A stretch of DNA of 64,000 nucleotides, taken from Clostridia bacterium (lineage in GTDB: Bacteria; Bacillota; Clostridia; Christensenellales; Aristaeellaceae). The translations under genes were made by a program, and so were the position numbers. Shown here piece by piece: positions 27,015 through 35,254 of this stretch. The notes under the pieces were generated by a model. It was given only the letters and a program-made list of their open reading frames with translations. It searched no databases and was not told where the DNA came from. The stretch is taken from contig JAFYFC010000023.1 of the NCBI GenBank assembly GCA_017543905.1, forward strand, positions 62,001 to 126,000, in the 5' to 3' direction. The number at the start of each line of letters is the position of its first letter. Position 1 is the first letter of the stretch.

Positions 27015-28112
27015 TCAGATGCGGGTGACGTCTCCGTGGAATGCGGGCAGCAGCTCGGGCACCACCAGTGCGCCGCCGTTTTCGTAGCTCTTCATTGCCG
27101 CGAAAGTGTATTCGAGCGTCGCAAGCGCATCGCGTCCCGAAGCGCGCAGATACTCGAGCGGGACCTTGTTGGTCACGTCTTCGAGATACGCGTGTATGCG
27201 GGTCGGGAAGGTGGAGCCGAAATCCTTAACTCCGAAGTCCGTGGTTTTGGGCACCGGAGAAGCCATGCCGGGGTTTTCCACCTCGTCTATATTCCAGTAG
27301 TGCAGCTTTTCGACGCAGTTCTCGATGCAGAACGTGCCCTTTGTGCCCGCGTGCTCGTAGCTCCACCAGCCGCCCAGACCGAACATCGCGTCGCCGCGCT
27401 GGCTCATAAGATAGCCTACGCCACCGTTTGCGAAGCGCACGTGTATAGAATCTATCGAAAGCATGGGATCGCACGCAGTGGCGCGTACGCCGGGCTTGGA
27501 AAGGAACGCCTGAACCGCGTTTATATCTCCGCAGAAGTGGCGCATTACGCTGAAGGGATGCGCGCAGAACGCCTTCAAATGGCTGTACGGGGTCTGCCAT
27601 CTCGGCGCACCCGGACCGCCGTATTTAGTCTCGGAGCCGTTGAAGCCTACTTTATGTATGCAGTATACCAACTCGCCGACTTTTTTGTCCTTTATCAGCG
27701 CGTCCGCTGCGAACGCGGGGCCGGTGAAGTAATGGTTAAGGTCGCAGCCCAGATATACCTTCTGCTTTGCGGCATATTTCACAAGCTCGCGCGCATCGTA
27801 TATGTCTGCGCAGATCGGCTTCTCGACCAGTACGTTCTTGCCGTAGGAAAGCGCGAGCATAGCCGGTTCGAAGTGCATCGAGCCGTTGTCGTAGCCCGAC
27901 GTGGTTACGGAGACGACGTCGATTTCCGGCATCGCCTTGAGCATCTCTTCTTCGTCGTAGAACGCGCGCACGCCAAATTTTTCGGCAGCCGCGTCCGCCT
28001 TTTCCTTGACCACATCGCATACCGCGACGAGCTCGGCGAGCGGGTCTTCGTTGTAGCATCTTGCGTGGGTATTGCCAATGCCTCCCATACCCACAACGGC
28101 GCACTTGATCAT
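27015..28112 (-). CDS. Gfo/Idh/MocA family oxidoreductase 1
   Basis: A 365-residue NAD(P)-dependent sugar or inositol-type dehydrogenase. The ATG at 28112 is chosen because GGGAGGT lies 7 bases upstream; an in-frame start at 28133 precedes the RBS. The Rossmann fingerprint is CAVVGMGGIGNTH, and the catalytic EKP motif is VLVEKPIC with the Lys present. A second motif, HPFSVMRHF, resembles the conserved His/Asp region of the substrate domain. It is one of three such genes in this locus. Family members oxidise a sugar hydroxyl, sometimes to 3-keto sugars; the substrate is unknown. Confidence 0.88.
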   Translation of the reverse strand: MIKCAVVGMGGIGNTHARCYNEDPLAELVAVCDVVKEKADAAAEKFGVRAFYDEEEMLKAMPEIDVVSVTTSGYDNGSMHFEPAMLALSYGKNVLVEKPICADIYDARELVKYAAKQKVYLGCDLNHYFTGPAFAADALIKDKKVGELVYCIHKVGFNGSETKYGGPGAPRWQTPYSHLKAFCAHPFSVMRHFCGDINAVQAFLSKPGVRATACDPMLSIDSIHVRFANGGVGYLMSQRGDAMFGLGGWWSYEHAGTKGTFCIENCVEKLHYWNIDEVENPGMASPVPKTTDFGVKDFGSTFPTRIHAYLEDVTNKVPLEYLRASGRDALATLEYTFAAMKSYENGGALVVPELLPAFHGDVTRI

Positions 28113-28125
28113 GCAGTTTACCTCC

Positions 28126-28980
28126 CTATGCATTCAGTTTTGCGTATTGAGTCGGCGAAACGCCGAGCACCTTCTTGAATTCCCTTGAAAAATGCGCGAG
28201 ATTTGTAAAACCCACCTCTCTGCAGGTGTCGCTTACCCTGACTCCGCCCAGCAGCAGCTCGGTGGCCTTCGAAAAGCGAAAGCGCCGTATGTATTCCTGC
28301 GCGCCTACGCCGGTGAGCGACCTGAACTGCTTTGAAAGATAGTCGGGCGTCACGCCGACCTTGTCGGCGATCGAAGCCACGCTAAGCTCCGTATCGCGAT
28401 ACATGTCGGAGATAAGCTCAAGCGCGCTCACCACGTAATTCGGATATACGTCCGACGCGCTGTGTTCCGTATGAAAACGTTCGTAAGCCCGCGCATAGTC
28501 CACCAGAAGGCTGGCAAGCTCGCTCTTAAGCTTGATTTCCCGTCCCGCTGTGTTTTGCTGCAGGTCGTATACCATGCGCTTAAGCATACGCAGCACCTGT
28601 TTCTGCTCCTGTATATCGAGGTGGAGCTTGATTCCCGGCCTTTCCGCGTCTCCGTCTCTAATGCCCGGCAGGCGCGTCAGCTCTCCGTCAAACAGCGTTT
28701 CCAGCACGTTTCTTTCAAACAGGCAGTTGTACAGATCCACTGAGTGCGAGCCGATGTATCTGTGCCACTCGCCGGGCTTCATCTAAAAGAAGTCGCCCTC
28801 GAGCAGCAGCGCTGTTCTGCTGCCTGTTTCGTGCAGGCAGAAGCCGCCGCTTATGTACACCAGCTCATAAAACGTATGCGTGTGCGGCTTTACTCCGGAA
28901 TGCGTGGTTTCGAACACTGTGATGCCCAAGCCGTCGTCGTTTCCGAAATCCTTCAGCTTCAGCGCTTCCGCGTCACTCAT
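28126..28980 (-). pseudogene. AraC-family regulator interrupted by an in-frame amber codon
   Basis: An N-terminal cupin segment (65 residues from ATG 28980, with KPHTHTFYELVYISGG and ending LLEGDFF) is followed by TAG at 28785-28783 and immediately by ATG. The same frame continues for 218 residues with KPGEWHRYIGS and a C-terminal double helix-turn-helix (SVASIADKVGVTPDYLSKQF, then CREVGFTNLAHFSREFK). Relatives read EGD-x-F-x-x-x-PGEWH without a break, so one codon has become a stop. The start overlaps the upstream oxidoreductase stop (ATGA). TAG also ends this gene and sigH, so it is a normal stop. It is either a recent nonsense mutation or a split gene translated by reinitiation at the adjacent ATG. 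Confidence 0.8.
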
Positions 28981-29993
28981 ATACCGTCCGGAAACAGCTC
29001 GTCAAGGTATACCACCCTGCCGGTATCCAGAGACTCTATGGCGGCGTGTATCACCATCTGCGCTTTAAGTCCCTGCAGACCGCTGCCGTCAATGTCCTCC
29101 GGCTTTACGCCGTCGTTCACCTGTCTGACGAAGCAGCGTATGCGATCGCGGAAGGTGTCGTCAAAATCCGCGTAGCCGCCGAACACGGGATTCGTGTACA
29201 CGCGCTTTTCGGGATTGCCCGCCGGATACAGCGTCGCTTCGCGCCACATATCCTCGAACACAAGCCTGCCCTTGACGCCGGCGACCTCGCACCTTTCCAT
29301 GGGATGACCGCGGGATATGTCGTAAGACGAGGTCAGATGTCCGACCGCTCCGCATTTGAACTTCATGTTGATCGAAGCGGTCGACCAGATACTGCGGCCG
29401 GGCGCTTTCATAGCGAAGCACTGCACCGCGTCCACGTCTCCCATGAAATATCTGATTATCTCGCAGGAATGCGGATTAAGCGCCTTCAGGTGATAATACG
29501 GGCTGTCGAAATCCTGCGGCTTGCCTATCCACAGCGCCATGTTGCAAAACAGCAGATTGCCTATGAGACCCTCGTCCTGCCACTTTTTCGCAGCCCGTGC
29601 CGCGGGCGTAAAGCGGTGGTTGAAGTCGAGCGCGAAGCAGCGGTTGAGGCGCCGCGCGGTCTTTACCATGATCCGGCCGTTTTCTATGATGTTGCTTATC
29701 GGCTTTTCACACAGCACGTGGCAGCCTGCTTCGAGCGCCTGTATCGTGGGCACGAAGTGATCCGAGGAATACTCGTAGCCGCCGGTAGCGACGCTCACAA
29801 GATCAGGTCTGATTTCGCGCAGCATCGTCGGCGCGTCGTAATACGCCTTCACTCCCAGCTGCGCAGCTGCCTCGTCCGCACGCGCGCGGTTCACGTCGCA
29901 TACGGCGACGAGATTGACGAGCTCGTCCTCTTTGTATATTTTCGCATGCAGGCGTCCTATGTGCCCCATGCCGATTACGCATACATTAAGCAT
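28977..29993 (-). CDS. Gfo/Idh/MocA family oxidoreductase 2
   Basis: A 338-residue NAD(P)-dependent oxidoreductase. The dinucleotide motif is VCVIGMGHIGRLHA and the catalytic motif VLCEKPIS; the substrate-domain DFNHRFTPA segment follows. It is coupled to the AraC gene by an ATGA overlap and lies 16 bp downstream of the sulfatase-fold gene. It is similar in layout to oxidoreductase 1 (HYHLKALNPHS compared with SHLKAFCAHP), suggesting related substrates. Confidence 0.88.
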   Translation of the reverse strand: MLNVCVIGMGHIGRLHAKIYKEDELVNLVAVCDVNRARADEAAAQLGVKAYYDAPTMLREIRPDLVSVATGGYEYSSDHFVPTIQALEAGCHVLCEKPISNIIENGRIMVKTARRLNRCFALDFNHRFTPAARAAKKWQDEGLIGNLLFCNMALWIGKPQDFDSPYYHLKALNPHSCEIIRYFMGDVDAVQCFAMKAPGRSIWSTASINMKFKCGAVGHLTSSYDISRGHPMERCEVAGVKGRLVFEDMWREATLYPAGNPEKRVYTNPVFGGYADFDDTFRDRIRCFVRQVNDGVKPEDIDGSGLQGLKAQMVIHAAIESLDTGRVVYLDELFPDGI

Positions 29994-30009
29994 CTGTCTT
30001 ATTTACCGC

Positions 30010-31377
30010 CTATTTTTTCTGCAGCTTCACCGCGTCCGCTATTCCGCCGATATACTTGCCCTCATAAGCCTCCTGAGAGCTCGCGAAGGGCTTGTCGTCC
30101 TTAAGGAAATTGACGTCGATGGGATTGGGACGGCCGGTTTCGGCAGTGCGTTTGGCGATCCACGCGTCCATGCGCTTGGTGAGCATATCCACGACTTCCG
30201 GATTCTCCTCGGCGACGTTGTGGTTCTCCTCGGGGTCCTTTATAAGGTTGTAAAGCTCGACCATGGGCTTAAAGTGGAAGTCAGGCTCCAGCGAACGGAT
30301 AAGCTTCCATTCCGGCGTTCTCCAGCCGTGCTTGCGCATCCAGGTGCATTCGGTAATGTAGAACTCCGGCTCCTGCTCTCTTTCCTTTCCGTATACCACG
30401 GGCATCATGCTGCGCCCGTCGAAGGGCACTTTCGCGTCTATGCCCATTATGTCGAGCAGAGTGGGCGTTACGTCCTTTAACTGCATATAGTCCTTTACGC
30501 GCACGCCTGCAGGCAGATGGTTTTTCCATACGATCGCGAAGGGAACCACGAGCGTGGGCTCGTACATACCGTGATGATCAAAATAGCAGTCGTGATCGTA
30601 GAGGGTTTCGCCGTGGTCGGAGACGAACACAACTATCGTGTCCTCCTCGAGACCGAGCGCGGCAAGCTTTGTGAGCACCGCCTGAATGCAGCTGTCCATA
30701 TACGCGACAGAGCCGTCGTACTGGGCGATCACGTAATCCGGATTGGTGCAGCCCTTGGGTACCCACGAGCCAATATAGTCGCCGAAAGGCTTGAAGTCGT
30801 AAACCTTCTGCATGCGCTTGTCCGCGGGGTCGAACGCGTCGCCCTGGAAGAACATATGCATGAAGGGCTCCGGAGACAGATACGGCGAATGCGGGTCCAT
30901 ATGACGCATGAACAGGAAGAAGGGCTTGTCTCCCGCCGCAAGACGTTCAAGCTCGGGAATCGCTACGTCGTTCAGGTTCTGCGCCTTGTGCGCGCGTCCG
31001 TCGTCATGATCCGGCCCCCAGCCTTTAAAGCTGATGTAGTTGTCGTAGCCTCTGCCCGCAGCGTTGCCTTCAAAGCCGATGCAGGTAGACTCATAGCCTT
31101 CCTTGCGCAGCATTTCAGCCAGCACCGGCACGCCTTCGACTATCTCTCTCTGAGCCAGCGCCACGACGCCGGTTCCGAATACATCGCGTCCCGTGAGCAT
31201 GTTGGAGTAGCCGGGCGTAGTAGGAATGTGCGCAGAAAAGCAGTTTTCGAACGCAATTCCGCCCTGTACGTATTTCTGTATATTCGGAGTAGTGAGCCTG
31301 TTGTAGCCGTACAGGCTCATATGATCCCTGCGCAGCGAGTCGATGCCGAAAAACAGCAGATTCGGTTTTTTAGCCAT
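30010..31377 (-). CDS. Sulfatase-fold hydrolase with Thr at the nucleophile position
   Basis: A 455-residue protein of the sulfatase branch of the alkaline phosphatase superfamily. The N-terminal metal site is FFGIDSLRRDH, later ligands are seen in VSDHGETLYDHD and the HHGMYE segment, and HMDPHSPY carries another expected His. Type I sulfatases have C/S-x-P-S-R at the active site. Here the matching stretch is T-T-P-G-Y-S-N-M-L-T-G, with Thr at the nucleophile and no Arg. This resembles Thr-nucleophile phosphodiesterases such as NPP (T-F-P-N-H). It cannot carry formylglycine at that position. A phospho- or sulfo-hydrolase acting on the locus's sugar is possible; there is no signal peptide, so it acts in the cytoplasm. 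Confidence 0.8.
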   Translation of the reverse strand: MAKKPNLLFFGIDSLRRDHMSLYGYNRLTTPNIQKYVQGGIAFENCFSAHIPTTPGYSNMLTGRDVFGTGVVALAQREIVEGVPVLAEMLRKEGYESTCIGFEGNAAGRGYDNYISFKGWGPDHDDGRAHKAQNLNDVAIPELERLAAGDKPFFLFMRHMDPHSPYLSPEPFMHMFFQGDAFDPADKRMQKVYDFKPFGDYIGSWVPKGCTNPDYVIAQYDGSVAYMDSCIQAVLTKLAALGLEEDTIVVFVSDHGETLYDHDCYFDHHGMYEPTLVVPFAIVWKNHLPAGVRVKDYMQLKDVTPTLLDIMGIDAKVPFDGRSMMPVVYGKEREQEPEFYITECTWMRKHGWRTPEWKLIRSLEPDFHFKPMVELYNLIKDPEENHNVAEENPEVVDMLTKRMDAWIAKRTAETGRPNPIDVNFLKDDKPFASSQEAYEGKYIGGIADAVKLQKK

Positions 31378-31392
31378 AGCAATGTCTCCTTA

Positions 31393-32445
31393 TCAGATTT
31401 CGTATATTCTGTCGTCGTTTACGCTTACGCGTCTGCCCTCGCGGGCGGATAGATAGCAGGAAAGCACCAGCCTTAAGCTGTCTTTTGCCTCTTCCGCGCT
31501 GCATACGGGCGCGCCGCCATTCAGAAAAGCCGCGAGAGGACCCGCCTGTGCCGCCAGACGCTCGCCCTGTGAAGCGGGAGACGGGATGGCGGACGCAGTC
31601 CAGTCCTTATCGCCGTTTTTGTAATAGCGCAGACCTTCGCCGCTCTGCGGCAGCTTCGTGCCGGGCGCGTCCCCGTAGCGCTGTATGACTGTACCCTCCG
31701 AAAGGTAAATCTCCGTGGTAGGATCGGCGGCACAAGTGGTGAAGCAGAGGGTTATCTCGGCTATCATTCCGTTTGCATACTTAAACAGCGCGGCGCCGTT
31801 ATCGTTTTTAACGCGATCGTCGTGCATCGTGGACATTTCGCACATCACCGTTTCTGGCATGCCGAATATCCAGTGCATCAGGTCTATCGGATGGGACGAA
31901 TCGTCCGCGAAGATATCGCGGTTTAAGCGCGCGTCGTTGTGCCACGTGTTTTCAAAGCCCTGCCATGTGTGTACGCTCAGACCGTGCCGGCGGCGGAACA
32001 TGTATACATCACCCAGCTCGCCGCTCTGACAAATCTGCTTCATGCGTATGTTCTGAGCGTCGCAGCGCATCTGCCACGCCAGCGTGAAGCGTACGCGGTT
32101 TTCGTTTACGGCGCGTACGATCCTGTCCGCCTCGCTCATGGTCAGCGCCATCGGCTTGTACATGATTATGTCCTTGCCCGCGCGCGCGGCTTTTTCGGCC
32201 ATCTCCGCGTGATAAGCTGTCTCGCACGTGATCAAAACCGCTTTTATGTCGCTTTGAAGCAGTGTTTCGACACTGCTTTCACGCACGAGTCCGGGCAGAC
32301 GCTTGACTGCGTCTGCACAGCGCGCGTCGTCTGCTTCAAAGTATGAAACCGGCAGGACGCCGTATTTTTCGCCGCCGCGCAGCCATTCACCCGCAATCGA
32401 GTATACGTGGCCGTGCGCGAGCCCTATTATTCCAAGCTTGATCAT
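31393..32445 (-). CDS. Gfo/Idh/MocA family oxidoreductase 3 (variant EKP motif)
   Basis: A 350-residue member with the nucleotide-binding start LGIIGLAHGHVY, a variant GxxGxxHxH pattern. The usual EKP motif reads MYKPMA, so the Lys is kept but the Glu is Tyr. The later DDSSHPIDLMHWIFG segment holds the conserved His/Asp pair of the substrate domain. It is clearly diverged from the other two oxidoreductases here and probably does a different step. It starts 4 bp after the stop of the TIM-barrel gene. Confidence 0.85.
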   Translation of the reverse strand: MIKLGIIGLAHGHVYSIAGEWLRGGEKYGVLPVSYFEADDARCADAVKRLPGLVRESSVETLLQSDIKAVLITCETAYHAEMAEKAARAGKDIIMYKPMALTMSEADRIVRAVNENRVRFTLAWQMRCDAQNIRMKQICQSGELGDVYMFRRRHGLSVHTWQGFENTWHNDARLNRDIFADDSSHPIDLMHWIFGMPETVMCEMSTMHDDRVKNDNGAALFKYANGMIAEITLCFTTCAADPTTEIYLSEGTVIQRYGDAPGTKLPQSGEGLRYYKNGDKDWTASAIPSPASQGERLAAQAGPLAAFLNGGAPVCSAEEAKDSLRLVLSCYLSAREGRRVSVNDDRIYEI

Positions 32446-32449
32446 GATC

Positions 32450-33247
32450 TCAGCGCGCGCCCAGCAGCTTAAGCACGGCGTTCATATAGCCGTAGGACTC
32501 TGCCGCTATGGACTGCGCCTGTGTAAGAGTCTGCTCCGGCCCGATCACCTCAAGACACACCGGTCCGTCGTAGCCGGCGTCCACGAGCGCCTTGAAATAA
32601 CCGTACAGATTGATTTCGCCGCGGCCGCACGCCTGCTCTGCGGGCGCGCCGGGATTCGGTCCGGGACCTTTGCAGTCACGAATATGCACGTGCCCCATAC
32701 GCTTTACGACGCTTGCAAGCGCCTCCTCAGGCTTTTCACCCGCGCGGTGAATATGTGAGGGGTCCATGTCTATAGCGAAGCTCTCGCTTTGTATCAGCTC
32801 CATTGCCCGCAGCGTAGTGGGCGTCGAGTATACGGCGCAGCCTACATGCGCCTTGCAGCACAGCTTCACTCCGTACTTTGCCGCAAGCTCGCTTCTGGCC
32901 TTCAGCACCTCTATCTGCGCGTTGAAGCTTTCCTCGTCGTCCTTCTTGCCGCCGGGGCCTACGTTTACTACGGGTATTCCGAGATACGCCGCCGCTTTGA
33001 ACGCTTTTGTAAGTCTGTCCTCGTCAAGCGACGCGACCTCCATGCTCAGAAGCTCCACGCCTGCTTCCTTGGCGGCTGCCTTTACAAGCGGCGCCTGTGT
33101 TTCCCATGCGTCGAGCACCAGATGCTCGCACATGCCCTGGATCGCGGAGAGCTCCGCTCCGTCGTAGCCTGCAAGCTTTATCGCCTTCAAAGCCGTTTTG
33201 ATACCGAAGCCCTTATAGAGCACTGTATTGATGCCAAGCTTCATCAT
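32450..33247 (-). CDS. Sugar phosphate isomerase/epimerase family (xylose-isomerase-like TIM barrel)
   Basis: A 265-residue AP-endonuclease-2/xylose-isomerase-like TIM-barrel protein. Likely metal-binding segments are MEVASLDE, AIDMDPSHIH, MGHVHIRD and VCLEVIG. The start has two adjacent ATGs (33247 and 33244) after AAGGGGTGAAGTGTC. It is the first gene after the promoter at 33282-33311. Members pair with Gfo/Idh/MocA enzymes in inositol and C-glycoside pathways, acting as isomerase, dehydratase or lyase. Confidence 0.85.
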   Translation of the reverse strand: MMKLGINTVLYKGFGIKTALKAIKLAGYDGAELSAIQGMCEHLVLDAWETQAPLVKAAAKEAGVELLSMEVASLDEDRLTKAFKAAAYLGIPVVNVGPGGKKDDEESFNAQIEVLKARSELAAKYGVKLCCKAHVGCAVYSTPTTLRAMELIQSESFAIDMDPSHIHRAGEKPEEALASVVKRMGHVHIRDCKGPGPNPGAPAEQACGRGEINLYGYFKALVDAGYDGPVCLEVIGPEQTLTQAQSIAAESYGYMNAVLKLLGAR

Positions 33248-33281
33248 GACACTTCACCCCTTATATTTTCAGGATGCTTAG

Positions 33282-33311
33282 ATTATACAACGCAGCACGC
33301 GAATAACGCAA
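33282..33311 (-). promoter_or_regulatory. SigA-type promoter for the oxidoreductase/hydrolase/ABC locus
   Basis: On the minus strand TTGCGT, an 18-bp spacer and a perfect TATAAT lie 35 bp before the TIM-barrel gene start. The rest of the 240-bp gap up to murI shows no other clear element. Confidence 0.65.
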
Positions 33312-33487
33312 TAAGCCCGCGCATATTTCTGTTCGGATTTAGTCAAATTTATATACAAATAACATACCCTTACAGCAAAACAGACCCGTCTTGCCGCAAG
33401 CTATTATAAAATACAGCCGATGCAGAGTTAAGAGATTCTGTATAACACTTCGAATAAAGCAAAACCCGTGCTGCGCAGGATTAGCGG

Positions 33488-34252
33488 CTACAGAGAAATC
33501 GGTGTCGAAAGCAGCATCTGCATAATGGGGATGCTTGCGCCGGCGTCTCCGGAGGTATATAAGCTGACGCTGCCCTGCTTTTCACCGGAGCGCAGTCCTT
33601 TTTCAGTCAGAACACGCTTAAGCTGGCGCGCCGTGCCGTCGTTTCCGTCGAACAGCGGCACGTTCGGCAGCGCCTTTCTGATAGCGCCGCACAAAAACGA
33701 ATAATGCGTACAGCCCAGCACCACGCCGTCGAGCCTTACGCCTCTGAGCGAAGAAAAAGCGTTTTCGAGATATGCATCGAGCTCGTCGCCTTCGGTAACG
33801 CCTCTTTCCGCGAATTCCATCAGTCCCGGGCAGGGCAGCGGCAGCGCATGCTCGCCATACAGGCGCATGAGATCGGTAAATTTTTGTTGTCTGAGAGTGG
33901 CTGGAGTGGCGAGCACCGCGATTTTGCCGCCCTTGCGCGCGAGCGCGGCGGGCTTCAGCGCAGGTTCTATCCCTATTATCGGCAAAGTCATTTCTGAGCG
34001 CAGCGTTTTGGCTGCGGCGGAGGTTGCGGTATTGCAGGCGATGACGATCGCCTTTACGTCAAATCGCAGAAGAAAATCCACGTCTGCACGGGACAGAGCG
34101 AGTATTTCGCCTTCAGTCTTCGTGCCGTAGGGCGCGTTCGCGTCGTCGCCGTAATAAACGAAATCTTCCTCCGGCAGCAGCGCACGCAGGTTTCTGAGCA
34201 GACTTATGCCGCCCATGCCTGAATCGAACACTCCAACTGGTCTGTTGTCCAT
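33488..34252 (-). CDS. murI: Glutamate racemase
   Basis: MurI makes D-glutamate for peptidoglycan. The 254-residue protein has the catalytic Cys/Asp sites: VGVFDSGMGGIS and IVIACNTATSAAA (first Cys), and LGCTHYSFL (second Cys). The ATG at 34252 is preferred to an in-frame TTG at 34276 because AAGGGC lies 9 bases upstream. It is followed by a 240-bp gap before the sugar locus. Confidence 0.96.
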   Translation of the reverse strand: MDNRPVGVFDSGMGGISLLRNLRALLPEEDFVYYGDDANAPYGTKTEGEILALSRADVDFLLRFDVKAIVIACNTATSAAAKTLRSEMTLPIIGIEPALKPAALARKGGKIAVLATPATLRQQKFTDLMRLYGEHALPLPCPGLMEFAERGVTEGDELDAYLENAFSSLRGVRLDGVVLGCTHYSFLCGAIRKALPNVPLFDGNDGTARQLKRVLTEKGLRSGEKQGSVSLYTSGDAGASIPIMQMLLSTPISL

Positions 34253-34304
34253 CGTATCTTTGCCCTTCTGCGTCAACTGCCGTGCTCAAGCGCAACGTCC
34301 CGTG

Positions 34305-34335
34305 AAAAACGCCGTTCGTCACGGGCGGCGTTTTT
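34305..34335. terminator. Terminator after yebC
   Basis: AAAAACGCCG pairs with CGGCGTTTTT around an 11-nt loop in the gap between yebC and murI. A-run and T-run on opposite sides make it usable from both strands; yebC is the gene that ends here on the minus strand. An overlapping alternative stem CCCGTGA/TCACGGG also exists. Confidence 0.75.
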
Positions 34336-34376
34336 GCGCGGTTATAAGTAAATGTGAGAAGCGTACGGCCTGTAAG

Positions 34377-35126
34377 CTATTCTTCTTCCTCTTCCTCAGG
34401 CAGTTCCGCGTCGTGGAACACGTTCTGAGTATCGTCGTATTCGTCCAGCCAGTCGATCAGCTTCTGTACCTTTGCCGCAAGCTCGGGATCGCTTATCTGC
34501 GTGGTCATCGTGGGAACCATGCGGCGTTCGACGTTAAGGAACGTACAGCCTGCCTTTTCAAGGTTGTCGCGCACGGCGCTCAGCTCGTTGGGATCGGTGT
34601 AGATTATCGCTTCTTCCTCGTCGGATTCCACGTCGTCTGCTCCCGCGTCCAGCGCGAGCATCATAAGCTCGTCCTCGTCAAGACCCTTTTCGTTGTCTAT
34701 CTCGATTACGCCCTTGCGCTCGAATTTATACGACACGCAGCCGGTGCTGCCGAGAGAACCGCCGCACTTGTCGAAAATGTGCCTTATTTCGCTTGCCGTG
34801 CGGTTAAGGTTATCCGTTACGACCTCGACGATTATCGCAACTCCGCCGGGGGCATAGCCCTCGTACGTAACTTCTTTATAATTGGCGCCTTCGCCTTCGC
34901 CTGCCGCCTTCTTGATGGAGCGCATGATGTTATCGTTAGGCATGTTGTTGGCCTTCGCCTTGGCGACGACGTCCTTCAGCTTGCTGTTGGTGTTGGGGTC
35001 GGCGCTGCAGCCCTCGCGTACGGCGATTGCAATTTCACGGCCGATTTTGGTAAATATCTTGCCGCGTGCGGCGTCGGTTTTCTCTTTTTTATGTTTAATA
35101 GTAGACCATTTATTATGTCCGGACAT
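34377..35126 (-). CDS. yebC: YebC/PmpR family protein
   Basis: A 249-residue YebC family protein, long annotated as a transcription regulator and more recently linked to relief of ribosome stalling in some relatives. The N-terminus MSGHNKWSTIKHKKEKTDAARG (key SGHNKWSTIKHKK) is diagnostic, with NMPNDNIMRSIKKA and YEGYAPGGVA following. It ends with an acidic EEEEEE tail. It has its own promoter divergent from recX and a terminator. Confidence 0.95.
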   Translation of the reverse strand: MSGHNKWSTIKHKKEKTDAARGKIFTKIGREIAIAVREGCSADPNTNSKLKDVVAKAKANNMPNDNIMRSIKKAAGEGEGANYKEVTYEGYAPGGVAIIVEVVTDNLNRTASEIRHIFDKCGGSLGSTGCVSYKFERKGVIEIDNEKGLDEDELMMLALDAGADDVESDEEEAIIYTDPNELSAVRDNLEKAGCTFLNVERRMVPTMTTQISDPELAAKVQKLIDWLDEYDDTQNVFHDAELPEEEEEE

Positions 35127-35157
35127 CAGAAAGCCCCCTCGTAATTGAATATATATA

Positions 35158-35187
35158 ATAATAACACAAACATACCCGTATAGTCAA
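35158..35187 (-). promoter_or_regulatory. SigA-type promoter for yebC
   Basis: On the minus strand TTGACT, an 18-bp spacer and TATTAT lie 32 bp upstream of the yebC start. Confidence 0.65.
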
Positions 35188-35194
35188 GAAATAC

Positions 35195-35223
35195 TTGCAA
35201 ATGCGCGAGATTTTTTATAAAAT
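35195..35223 (+). promoter_or_regulatory. SigA-type promoter for recX
   Basis: TTGCAA, a 17-bp spacer and TAAAAT lie 32 bp upstream of the recX ATG, back to back with the yebC promoter. Confidence 0.65.
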
Positions 35224-35254
35224 ATAAATATCTTGGGTTTGCGAGGCGGTGTTT

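Noticed and set aside
28783..28785. TAG read as pyrrolysine or glutamine in the AraC gene
   Set aside because: TAG is used as an ordinary stop for sigH and at the true end of this same AraC gene, and the codon is in a loop where no special residue is expected.
30010..31377. Formylglycine-dependent arylsulfatase
   Set aside because: The Cys/Ser and Arg of the sulfatase signature are replaced; Thr sits at the nucleophile position.
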